Assembly (NCBI GenBank): GCA_002309255.1
Contig: DBXI01000041.1
Location: 1-9,540 of the forward strand
Reading direction: 5' to 3'
Length of the DNA: 9,540 bases
From: Bacteroidales bacterium UBA1216
Lineage (GTDB): Bacteria; Bacteroidota; Bacteroidia; Bacteroidales; Paludibacteraceae
Shown here: piece after piece, positions 1 to 6,157 of the stretch
Numbering within the stretch: the stretch's first letter is position 1
Layout of the letters: every line of letters starts with the position of its first letter
Translations under genes and position numbers: made by a program
The notes under the pieces: model-generated
Seen by the model: only the letters and a program-made list of their open reading frames with translations
Databases searched by the model: none
What the model was told of the DNA's origin: nothing

Positions 1-440
1 ATGATCTTGTGCGGCTGGTGGTTCTCGTCCACCTCACCCAGCCAGGCAGCAGCCTGTACCTTGTCGCCGACCTTGGCGATAGGTTTGAATGCCCAGAGCT
101 TGTCCTCATCCAGCGGGAAGCTCTTCTCGCCTCGCTTGAGGAACACGCCGGTCAGTTTGTCCAGATCGTTCTGCAGACCGTCGTAGTTACGGCTGAGCAG
201 ACCGGGACCTAAGGTCACCTCTAACATGTGACCCGTGAACTCTACGAGGTTACCGACTTTCAGTCCACGTGTCGATTCAAACACCTGAACGAACACGTTC
301 TCGCCGGTCACCTTGATCACCTCTGCCATCAGTCGTACGTCGCCGACGTGGATGTAGCAGATCTCGTTTTGTGCTACAGGACCATCCACCACCACGGTCA
401 CGAGGTTAGCGATGATACCTTTTACTTTTCCGTTTGTCAT
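1..440 (-). CDS. atpA: V/A-type ATP synthase catalytic subunit A, N-terminal part
   Basis: This is the start of the catalytic A subunit of a V/A-type ATPase, the nucleotide-binding subunit of the soluble V1 head that couples ATP synthesis or hydrolysis to ion movement across the inner membrane. The minus strand is open from the ATG at 438-440 to the window edge, giving 146 full codons. The protein begins MTNGKVKGIIANLVTVVVDG and continues with GPVAQNEICYI, the typical N-terminal beta-barrel of A subunits. GPGLLSRNYDGLQ follows at about residues 75-88, leading into the A-specific insert. The Walker A motif lies outside the window. It is the third gene of a minus-strand operon after subunit E and the DUF2764 gene, 51 bases downstream of the latter. 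No Shine-Dalgarno sequence is present; the start is preceded by an A-rich stretch, as is normal in Bacteroidota. The identification rests on recognised family sequence. Confidence 0.95.
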   Translation of the reverse strand, partial: MTNGKVKGIIANLVTVVVDGPVAQNEICYIHVGDVRLMAEVIKVTGENVFVQVFESTRGLKVGNLVEFTGHMLEVTLGPGLLSRNYDGLQNDLDKLTGVFLKRGEKSFPLDEDKLWAFKPIAKVGDKVQAAAWLGEVDENHQPHKI

Positions 441-457
441 ATTTTGATTTATTTTTT

Positions 458-487
458 AGTCGAAAGATAAAAGTCGAAAGATAAAAG
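458..487. repeat. Tandem copy of a 14-base intergenic repeat
   Basis: The unit AGTCGAAAGATAAA occurs twice head to tail in the 51-base gap between the DUF2764 stop and the subunit A start. The same sequence reappears once in direct and once in partial inverted form in the next gap upstream (1206-1320), so it is a local dispersed repeat and not simple low complexity. Its function is unknown. It would lie inside the operon mRNA. Confidence 0.8.
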
Positions 488-491
488 CCTC

Positions 492-1199
492 TTACTTGGC
501 GTCTAACTTCACGCCCTTTTTCATATCAGCAACCATGTTGCGGAACACTTGTTCGCCCTGCTCAACGGTCAGGTTGTCCCAGCGGTGCAGGATGGTTGCC
601 TTCAGGTAATACGCGAGCACAGACTCGATGGTGAACACCTCGAACAAGGTGCGGTCTTCAAGCCACTGCCAGCGCAGCGCGTCAATATGCTTCTCGCGGT
701 CGAGCAGGTCGCCTATCTCGGCAATCTCCGCCACCTCTTTTAGGTCAGGAACGAGAGCTGCCAGACGGGCGTTCTTACCGAGAGCGCCTCCTTTCTTCAG
801 CTCCTGCGCCACCTCGTTGTCGCCCACGATCACTTTCTGCACATCCATGCCGTGCTTGATAGCTACGGCAGCAGCCAGCACGTTGTTGACGTCCATGTTG
901 TAGGCAAACCACTCGCGCACGAACTTGTTCCGGCATTTCTGCCCCTGTTCGTACAGCAGCTGGGTGCGGAAGTCTTCGTCGGAGAGACTGAGCTCGTCCT
1001 TGCGGTCAAGCATGGCGTCGTCCTCCATCAGTTCCATGATGGCCGGATCGTCGTTCTTGCGGCGCAAGAGGTCGAGCAACTCTTTGTCCGAGGCCGACAG
1101 ATGTTCGTCCAGCAGCGTCAACAGCTGCTCGTCCGAGGTCTGCGGACGCTCGCCCAAAGCAATCTCCTCAAAGCCTGCTATTAAATATTCGTAAGTCAT
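492..1199 (-). CDS. DUF2764 family protein of the V-type ATPase operon
   Basis: This 235-residue soluble protein belongs, by recognition, to the DUF2764 family that occurs in Bacteroidota V/A-type ATPase operons between subunits E and A. It begins MTYEYLIAGFEEI. It is rich in Glu, Asp and Leu helices in the first 90 residues, has RNKFVREWFAYNMDVNNVL in the middle and LDREKHIDALRWQWLED near residue 165, and ends in a charged helix. There is no signal peptide or membrane segment. The reading frame is open 16 codons further upstream to an ATG at 1247, but those codons fall in the GTCGAAA repeat element, and the family normally starts with M-x-Y-x-Y-L-x-A-G. The ATG at 1197-1199 is therefore chosen. 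In other A/V-type operons the central-stalk C subunit gene sits at about this place, and the NN-containing helix recalls C (AC39) subunits. A C-like role is inference; the family assignment is firmer. Confidence 0.85.
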   Translation of the reverse strand: MTYEYLIAGFEEIALGERPQTSDEQLLTLLDEHLSASDKELLDLLRRKNDDPAIMELMEDDAMLDRKDELSLSDEDFRTQLLYEQGQKCRNKFVREWFAYNMDVNNVLAAAVAIKHGMDVQKVIVGDNEVAQELKKGGALGKNARLAALVPDLKEVAEIAEIGDLLDREKHIDALRWQWLEDRTLFEVFTIESVLAYYLKATILHRWDNLTVEQGEQVFRNMVADMKKGVKLDAK

Positions 1200-1205
1200 A
1201 ATTAT

Positions 1206-1320
1206 AAGTCGAAAGTCGAAAGATAAAAGAACGTGCTTCGCACTCAAAGCCTATAAAGTTTCACCCACGAAAGGTAATCTGGCTTTTTTCTTTGAGCGCA
1301 GAGGTCTTTTATCTTTCAGC
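1206..1320. repeat. Imperfect inverted repeat between subunit E and DUF2764 genes
   Basis: The left arm contains GAAAGATAAAAGA (1218-1230) followed by a GCACTCAAAG block (about 1239-1249). The right arm contains CTTTGAGCGC (about 1290-1299) followed by TCTTTTATCTTTC (1305-1317). The outer 13 bases pair perfectly and the inner blocks pair with small gaps, leaving a loop of about 40 bases. The left end also carries two head-to-tail GTCGAAA heptamers (1208-1221). In RNA this would form a hairpin inside the operon transcript. It could be a small non-autonomous palindromic element or an mRNA-processing or stability structure; no transposase or target duplication is seen. Confidence 0.65.
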
Positions 1321-1330
1321 ATTAGCGGTC

Positions 1331-1915
1331 TCAGAATAGCAGTTCAATCAATTGCGGACGGAGGAACTCCTTGAAGTATGCGATGAACTCGTCGTCACCG
1401 AAAGCGAGCTTGTATCCACCTTTCTTCGGTGCGATAGCAAAGGCGGTCTTGATACCTTTGACCTCTTTGATTTCTACGCCTTTGTTCAGCAGGGTCTTGG
1501 CGTTGGCTGCGAAGTATTTCTTCAGTGCCTCGGCATCCTTGGCCTCGATCACTACATCCCCACCCTTGGCGAGTTCGGCTGCCAGGTCGGCGATGAGCTT
1601 CTGCATGAACTTAGCGTCAGCTGTTGCAGCCTTCACACTGTCAGCAGCCAGCTTGTCGGTCAGCAGGTTCGTCACCTCGGTCTTGATGGCGTTCACGCTC
1701 TGCTCAGCATAGAGCTTGAGCTCCGAGCGGGTGTTCTTGTCCAGCTCAGCAGCAGCGGCTTTGGCAGCTTCGAGCTTCTGGGCGGCCTCTTTCTCGGCGG
1801 CTGCGATGATAGCAGCAGCTTTCTGTTCAGCCTCGGCAACGATGGCTGAAGCTTGTTCTTTACCTTTCTCCACGCCCTCAGCGTAGATCTTGTCGGTTAA
1901 TTCGGATAGATTCAT
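1331..1915 (-). CDS. atpE: V/A-type ATP synthase subunit E
   Basis: This is subunit E, the peripheral-stalk protein that links the soluble V1 head to the membrane V0 sector. The 194-residue length is normal for the family. The N-terminal 100 residues are an Ala/Glu/Lys-rich coiled coil (for example EAEQKAAAIIAAAEKEAAQK at residues 28-47), and the C-terminal globular half contains KGGDVVIEAKDAEAL and ends in RPQLIELLF. This matches the E/H-type stator layout. It is the first gene of the minus-strand operon, followed by the DUF2764 gene after a gap of about 130 bases and then subunit A. The start ATG at 1913-1915 lies about 100 bases downstream of the promoter core at 2016-2047, giving a leader of roughly 95 bases. 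The symbol atpE here means V-type subunit E, not the F-type c subunit. Confidence 0.93.
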   Translation of the reverse strand: MNLSELTDKIYAEGVEKGKEQASAIVAEAEQKAAAIIAAAEKEAAQKLEAAKAAAAELDKNTRSELKLYAEQSVNAIKTEVTNLLTDKLAADSVKAATADAKFMQKLIADLAAELAKGGDVVIEAKDAEALKKYFAANAKTLLNKGVEIKEVKGIKTAFAIAPKKGGYKLAFGDDEFIAYFKEFLRPQLIELLF

Positions 1916-2015
1916 TGTATTGATGTTTTAGATTATATGTCGTATGATGTGTTTTTTCGGCACGTATCACTATGGTTTAGTACACGCCTACGCGCATAAT
2001 CCGCGTAAGCCGACA

Positions 2016-2047
2016 CAAAGTTACAAAAAAAATATCATTTTTGCAAA
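2016..2047 (-). promoter_or_regulatory. Promoter of the V-type ATPase operon
   Basis: On the minus strand a -33 box TTTG (2044-2047), embedded in TTTGCAAA, is followed by exactly 20 bases and the -7 box TAACTTTG (2016-2023). This fits the Bacteroidota primary sigma consensus TTTG / TAnnTTTG. Transcription would start near 2009 and lead into subunit E. Confidence 0.85.
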
Positions 2048-2155
2048 TCTTTGGCGATTTTTTTTTGCAAAATGCAATTTTTTTCTCAATATTTCAGCCA
2101 ACCGCCGGATTTTTGGGCGTTTGCGTCAGCCTATTTTGCCACAAATTCTGTGCGG

Positions 2156-5100
2156 CTAATCGCGTTTCACGCCTTGTACGGTGTATGTGTTATCCTTCCT
2201 TCGGATGAATAGTTGTCCGTCGCGCAAAATCTTTTCTGCAGCCACCTGCCCGGCCTCTGTCTGCGGTATACCGGTAACCACGGTGGGTTCTGTGATGGTC
2301 AGGTGCAGGGTTGCCACACTGTCGCAGCCTGCCACATTGGTCGTATTGAACTCGTAGTCGCCGCTCTCAGTGTAGGTCTGACCGTTCCACTCGTAGCTGC
2401 TTTCCGCTGAAATCGTTTCCTCGCCCGCTGAGGAATAGTTGATGGTCAGATGCATGGTGACAATACTGTCGCGGCCATCCACAGCCTTGAATGTTTCCAC
2501 CACATCCTGCGAACTGGTGTAGGTCTTACCTTCCCAGGTATATTTGTCGCAGGCTGTCTCCGAGAACTCATGATATACCGGCGAGAGCGTGATGGTCAGG
2601 TGCAGGATAGCTATACTGTCGCAACCATAGACATTGGTGGTGAGGAACTGATAATCACCGCTCTCGGTGTAAGTCTCACCGTTCCACTCGTAGCTATCCT
2701 CGGCTGTTATGGTTTCCGAGCCGGCGGAAGCATGATTGATGGTCAAATGCAGGGAAACAATACTATCCTGACCGCCGTCGGCTATGAAGGTCTTGATATA
2801 ATCGCCGCTTTCGGTGATTTTCTCACCTGCCCACATATAGTACTCGCAAGCACTCTCCGTCAGTTCGCCGATAATGTCAGATGTTTCTGCTCTCTTGAAG
2901 AAGTCTTTCCAGACGTTTGCATTCTCATACAGGCTGAAGGACACTTTGGGGATCCAGAGTTCGCAAGTCTCCTTATTGACATTCGTAAAGACGTTGGCAT
3001 TGATGGTCTGCGGCGTGAGGGCGTAGTTGACAATCTTCTCCATTGCGCTTGCGCCATAGAATGCATAGTTCGGGATGTTGGTCACATTGCGGCTGAATGT
3101 GAGGTTCTTGAGCGCGGTGCAGCCGTAGAACGGATGGGTATTGGTCGCACTGCCGCAGGTTGTGTTCGTGGCTTTCCAGACAACGTTTGTCAGGCTCTTG
3201 CAGTTGGAGAACGGTGCATTGCCCATACTGGTCAGAGTGGTCGGCAGAGTGACGGATGTGATAGCCGTGTTCTGGAATGCCTCTGCGCCAATCGAAGTGA
3301 TGCCTTCATGCAGATCGATGCGCGTCAATTTGGAGCAGCCTGAAACAAACCTTGTACTGATGCTGTTGAGCGTCGTAGGTATATTGATGGACGTCAGGTT
3401 CGTGCAATTGCTGAATGCCTGACTGCCGACACTCGTCAACCCTTCCGGCAGGACGACTTTCGTCAGCGAGCTGCAAGAGGCGAACGACGACTGACCTATC
3501 GTCTTCACCGTGGAAGGGATAGTCAGGTTGACCAGATTAGGCATATTGTAGCATATATAATACGGAACAGTCTCCACGCCCTCGGTAAACGTTACGCTCG
3601 TCACTTTGGAATTAGCGCTGGAGGACATGTAGAACGGATGCGTGTTCGTAGCATAACCGCTGCCCGAAATATCCTTCGCTTTCCACACGATCGATGTCAG
3701 GCTCTTGCAGTCCTGGAACGATGCCTTACCCACAGTCGTAACCTTGCTCGGGATTATTATCTCCGTGATTGCTGTCCCCTGGAACGCATTGTTATTGATT
3801 GCTTCCAAGCCTTCAGGGAGCACGATGCCTGTCAGTTTCGTGCAGTAGGCGCACAGATATTCGTTGATTGACGTAAGTGATGTCGGTATGTTCAGCCGCT
3901 CAAGGTTGCTGCAGCTGCGGAACGCCGAATTGCCGATCAGCGTTATGGTGTTGGGCAGCTCAACAGCCGTCAAGCCGTCGCAGTACTCAAATGCATACGC
4001 GCCTATCTGTGTCACGGTCGAGGGGATATGTATCGCCGTCAGCAGATCCATGTCGTAGCATATATACCGCGGCACATACTCCACATTGTCTGCAAACGTA
4101 AACGAGCTGACATTGCTGCAGCCGCTGAACGGGAACGTGGAACCGTCCCAATCCGATCCCCATACCTGCACAGGCTTCCACACGATTGATTTCAGGCTCG
4201 CGCAGTCCTTGAACGGCGCATATCCGAAACTCGTCACCGTACTCGGGACAGTTACCGAGGTGATGCCTGTTTCCTGGAATGCATAGCCGCCGATGGTCTT
4301 TATGCCATCATGCAGATTGATGGATGTCAACTTTTTGCAGTAGGCGAACAGGTAGTCATTGATCAGTGTAAGCGATGTGGGGATGTTGACTGACTCAAGG
4401 TTGCTGCAACTGCGGAACGCAGAGGTGCCAATGCTTGTCACACAGTCAGGCAGTACGATCTCCTTCAAACCGTAGCAATAGGCAAATGCATAATCTCCTA
4501 TCCATGTCACCGTGGAAGGAATATTGATTTCCGTCAGTTTGTCCATGCTATAGCATATATAACACGGAATGGTCGTCACATTGTCCGCAAACTTGAATGA
4601 TGTGATGTTGTCGCAACCGAGGAAGGGATTGTTTGATGTTGCGTCCCAACTGTTGCCCGTATAATTGACCACATTCCACTCTACACTCGTCAGGCTCAAG
4701 CAGTTCTTGAATGGCGCAGCGTATATAAGCCCCACCGAACTCGGGACAGTTACCGAGGTGATGCCTGTTTCCTGGAATGCATAGCCGCCGATGGTCTTTA
4801 TGCCATCATGCAAATTGATGGATGTCAGCTTCTTGCAGGAAAAGAACAAGTAGTCATTGACCAGATTAAGCGATGTGGGTAGGTTGATGGACTCCAAACT
4901 GCTGCAACTGCGGAATGCCGAAGCACCTATGCTCGTTATGCCGTCGGGTAACTCTACCGATGTCAGACCATAGCAGTAGGCAAACGCGTTGGAGCCGATC
5001 TTGGTTACCGACGATGGGATTGTTACGGATGTCAGATTGCTCAAACTGTAGCACGCATACGCCGGAATAGTCTGCACCCCGCTTCCGAATACTACGGTAT

Positions 5101-5509
5101 TGATCTTATTGCAGTTATAGAACGGATGGTCGCTGTAGCTGCTTGAGAAAGCGCCGCAGTTCGTCGCATTCCAGTTGATGCGCTCCAGCCAGATACAGCT
5201 GTTGAACGCCTTGTTGCCGATGCTGGTGATGCTGGTCGGGATCGTTACCTCCTCCAGATCGGGGCAGTTGTTGAACGCTGTCGTACTGATAGCCGTCACG
5301 TCGTAGTTATGACCGCTGTATGGCACTTGGGCAGGGATAACGATAGTCTTCAGACCAGCGTAGTTCGTACTCGCGCCGCTCTGGTCCTTGATAACCGTGG
5401 CACTTGTGCCGCTCAGGCTGAACCACAGGTCACCATACTGGATGGTCTGCGCTGACAAAGAAACAATACAGATAACGAGGACGATTGCTGTCGTGAAAAG
5501 TCGTTTCAT
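2156..5509 (-). CDS. Secreted BspA-type leucine-rich repeat protein, 1117 residues
   Basis: This is a large surface or secreted protein of the BspA/LRR_5 type. Members of the group in Bacteroidota are linked to adhesion and host or matrix binding, so a binding role is family-based and not shown here. A signal peptide is clear: MKRLFTTAIVLVICIVSLSA, with likely cleavage near residue 20-21. Residues about 50-845 are LRRs of 22-23 residues with the pattern LTSVxIPxxVTxIGxxAFxxC. They are organised into four super-repeats starting near residues 128, 294, 459 and 624, with a partial fifth from about 792. Four modules of about 40 residues follow (883-1073), each with an Y-x-W-x-G core and a DSIxxLHLTI end. 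The last 23 residues (GQLFIRR...YTVQG) match the tail pattern of the other LRR protein in this window. There is no membrane segment after the signal peptide and no catalytic motif. It has its own promoter, is divergent from the second LRR gene, and shows no obvious terminator downstream. The start codon fits both the signal peptide and a leader of about 30 bases. Confidence 0.92.
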   Translation of the reverse strand: MKRLFTTAIVLVICIVSLSAQTIQYGDLWFSLSGTSATVIKDQSGASTNYAGLKTIVIPAQVPYSGHNYDVTAISTTAFNNCPDLEEVTIPTSITSIGNKAFNSCIWLERINWNATNCGAFSSSYSDHPFYNCNKINTVVFGSGVQTIPAYACYSLSNLTSVTIPSSVTKIGSNAFAYCYGLTSVELPDGITSIGASAFRSCSSLESINLPTSLNLVNDYLFFSCKKLTSINLHDGIKTIGGYAFQETGITSVTVPSSVGLIYAAPFKNCLSLTSVEWNVVNYTGNSWDATSNNPFLGCDNITSFKFADNVTTIPCYICYSMDKLTEINIPSTVTWIGDYAFAYCYGLKEIVLPDCVTSIGTSAFRSCSNLESVNIPTSLTLINDYLFAYCKKLTSINLHDGIKTIGGYAFQETGITSVTVPSTVTSFGYAPFKDCASLKSIVWKPVQVWGSDWDGSTFPFSGCSNVSSFTFADNVEYVPRYICYDMDLLTAIHIPSTVTQIGAYAFEYCDGLTAVELPNTITLIGNSAFRSCSNLERLNIPTSLTSINEYLCAYCTKLTGIVLPEGLEAINNNAFQGTAITEIIIPSKVTTVGKASFQDCKSLTSIVWKAKDISGSGYATNTHPFYMSSSANSKVTSVTFTEGVETVPYYICYNMPNLVNLTIPSTVKTIGQSSFASCSSLTKVVLPEGLTSVGSQAFSNCTNLTSINIPTTLNSISTRFVSGCSKLTRIDLHEGITSIGAEAFQNTAITSVTLPTTLTSMGNAPFSNCKSLTNVVWKATNTTCGSATNTHPFYGCTALKNLTFSRNVTNIPNYAFYGASAMEKIVNYALTPQTINANVFTNVNKETCELWIPKVSFSLYENANVWKDFFKRAETSDIIGELTESACEYYMWAGEKITESGDYIKTFIADGGQDSIVSLHLTINHASAGSETITAEDSYEWNGETYTESGDYQFLTTNVYGCDSIAILHLTITLSPVYHEFSETACDKYTWEGKTYTSSQDVVETFKAVDGRDSIVTMHLTINYSSAGEETISAESSYEWNGQTYTESGDYEFNTTNVAGCDSVATLHLTITEPTVVTGIPQTEAGQVAAEKILRDGQLFIRRKDNTYTVQGVKRD
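2291..2863 (-). repeat. Four tandem modules in ABAB order near the C-terminus
   Basis: Residues 883-1073 hold four modules that end in LHLTI or MHLTI. Modules 1 and 3 share SACEYYMW/TACDKYTW and DG-x-DSIV. Modules 2 and 4 share SYEWNG-x-TYTESGDY and GCDS. The A+B pair repeats with a period of about 99 residues (297 bases), so a two-module block was probably duplicated. Modules with Y-x-W-x-G and GCDS cores are common in Bacteroidota surface proteins; their function is unknown. Confidence 0.85.
3137..5128 (-). repeat. Four-fold 166-residue LRR super-repeat within the gene
   Basis: Within the LRR gene, units of 166, 165, 165 and 168 codons repeat. Each holds seven LRRs, one of them an atypical longer repeat with a W-rich irregular stretch followed by (H/N/F)PF. 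Neighbouring units are close at the DNA level: bases 4241-4314 and 4739-4812 are identical over 74 positions at an offset of 498 bases (166 codons). Units three and four are more diverged. Confidence 0.9.
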
Positions 5510-5543
5510 ATGCGTACTGGTTTATGCAATAATTTTTAGGCAG

Positions 5544-5575
5544 CAAAGATACGAAAAATATCCCATATTTGCAAA
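5544..5575 (-). promoter_or_regulatory. Promoter of the 1117-residue LRR gene
   Basis: On the minus strand TTTG (5572-5575, extended as TTTGCAAAT), a 20-base spacer and TATCTTTG (5544-5551) match the Bacteroidota consensus exactly. The predicted start is near 5537, giving a leader of about 28 bases. Confidence 0.87.
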
Positions 5576-5662
5576 TATATAGTGATTTTTTTTGCAAAAA
5601 ACGATATTTTCTTAATAATTTACGCAAAACAGGCAATTTTTCGAAAAAATCTTCGTACTCTT

Positions 5663-5694
5663 CTTGCAAATGTCAATTATTTTTTGTATCTTTG
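5663..5694 (+). promoter_or_regulatory. Promoter for the small ORF and perhaps the second LRR gene
   Basis: On the plus strand CTTG (5663-5666, one mismatch to TTTG), a 20-base spacer and a perfect TATCTTTG (5687-5694) form a promoter divergent from that of the first LRR gene. It matches the acetyltransferase promoter at 29 of 32 positions. The ATG of the 39-codon ORF lies 26 bases after the -7 box. No better promoter is seen between here and the second LRR gene at 6158. Confidence 0.78.
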
Positions 5695-5720
5695 CAGGCA
5701 AAATATAAAAACGCTCAATA

Positions 5721-5840
5721 ATGTCCGTACAACAGATGCAATCCATTGCAGAGGAGTCTATGTGCGCAATTGACTATCAATGGAAGATCGGACATCATCG
5801 TCAAATGCATGAAGCCTACGAGCGCAGCTTGAAGGGCTAA
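5721..5840 (+). CDS. Possible small protein of 39 residues, unknown function
   Basis: An ATG 26 bases after a good promoter opens a 39-codon frame that ends in TAA. The product starts MSVQQMQSIAEESMCAIDYQ and ends in HEAYERSLKG. It is hydrophilic, rich in Gln, Glu and His, has a likely helical character, and has no signal peptide or membrane segment. I do not recognise the family. The A-rich stretch just before the ATG is like that of real Bacteroidota starts. It could be a true small protein, a leader peptide for the second LRR gene, or the remnant 5' end of a larger gene, since sequence after the stop is hairpin-rich and non-coding. Promoter position is the main support; length gives no statistical support. 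Confidence 0.42.
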   Translation: MSVQQMQSIAEESMCAIDYQWKIGHHRQMHEAYERSLKG

Positions 5841-5935
5841 ATCTCGGTCGTCGGATCTGAGACGTTAAATGAGAGCGCTGGCACTGACAGCGAAATAAAG
5901 CGGTGACATAAGATATATCGGCGCAAGCGAGCGCC
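5841..5935 (+). other. Hairpin-bearing non-coding stretch after the small ORF
   Basis: No frame in this stretch looks coding. Two short hairpins are visible: CGCTG (5876-5880) with CAGCG (5888-5892), and GGCGC (5920-5924) with GCGCC (5931-5935) around the loop AAGCGA. Neither is followed by a T run, so they are not terminators. Together with the adjoining foldback they suggest a structured RNA or palindromic element. Confidence 0.4.
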
Positions 5936-6122
5936 ACGAAAAAGCGTAATAAGCCACTTGATTCTTCGAAAACTTCGACACTTTTCAAGAATTGTTATTA
6001 ACTCAAGTTCGGTTTATGCACGCTCACGTAATAGCGTGAGTTTTCTGTGCGTAATTTGAGTTAATAAGGTAGTCGAAGACCTCGAAGAATCAAATGAAGC
6101 CGCGAAAGCGCACGCTTTTCGT
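5936..6122. repeat. Long nested foldback element, 187 bases
   Basis: Inverted arms pair in a nested order. From the outside inward they are ACGAAAAAGCGT (5936-5947) with ACGCTTTTCGT (6112-6122, one base bulged); TTGATTCTTCGA (5958-5969) with TCGAAGAATCAA (6082-6093), perfect; CTTCGAC (5973-5979) with GTCGAAG (6072-6078); TTATTAACTCAA (5995-6006) with TTGAGTTAATAA (6056-6067), perfect; TTATGCAC (6014-6021) with GTGCGTAA (6047-6054, one G-T); and CTCACG (6023-6028) with CGTGAG (6035-6040). The pairing is too extensive for chance. Candidates are a MITE-like palindromic element, a structured leader of the second LRR gene, or a structured non-coding RNA. No transposase is nearby, and I cannot define a target-site duplication. 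Confidence 0.85.
6023..6044 (+). terminator. Possible weak terminator or attenuator at the foldback tip
   Basis: The apical hairpin CTCACG-TAATAG-CGTGAG is followed directly by TTTT, the shape of a weak intrinsic terminator. The stem has only six pairs and the T run only four bases, and the hairpin is nested in a larger stem. It may just be the tip of the palindrome. Confidence 0.25.
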
Positions 6123-6157
6123 ATATATTAAGGAATAATCATTAAAATCAATACATT

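Noticed and set aside
1200..1247. Longer N-terminus for the DUF2764 protein
   Set aside because: The extra 16 codons are made of the GTCGAAA repeat element and do not fit the family start.
1352..1849. 165-codon open frame on the plus strand
   Set aside because: It is antisense to ATPase subunit E, whose Ala/Lys-rich coiled coil produces the Ser/Leu-rich shadow.
2056..2155. Terminator after the first LRR gene
   Set aside because: Short pairings such as GCC-CACA/TGTGGC near the stop are not followed by a T run on the minus strand, so none is called.
2450..3343. 297-codon open frame on the plus strand
   Set aside because: It is antisense to the LRR gene. The repeat periodicity and signal peptide of the minus-strand product are unmistakable, and this frame is a codon-bias shadow.
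5758..5988. 76-codon open frame on the minus strand
   Set aside because: It is Arg/Ser-rich, without promoter, and overlaps the small ORF, hairpins and foldback arm. Composition is unlike the coding genes here.
5936..6122. Foldback read as an integron attC site or CRISPR repeat
   Set aside because: No R-box consensus GTTRRRY at the tips in the right arrangement, no integrase, and no repeated spacer structure.
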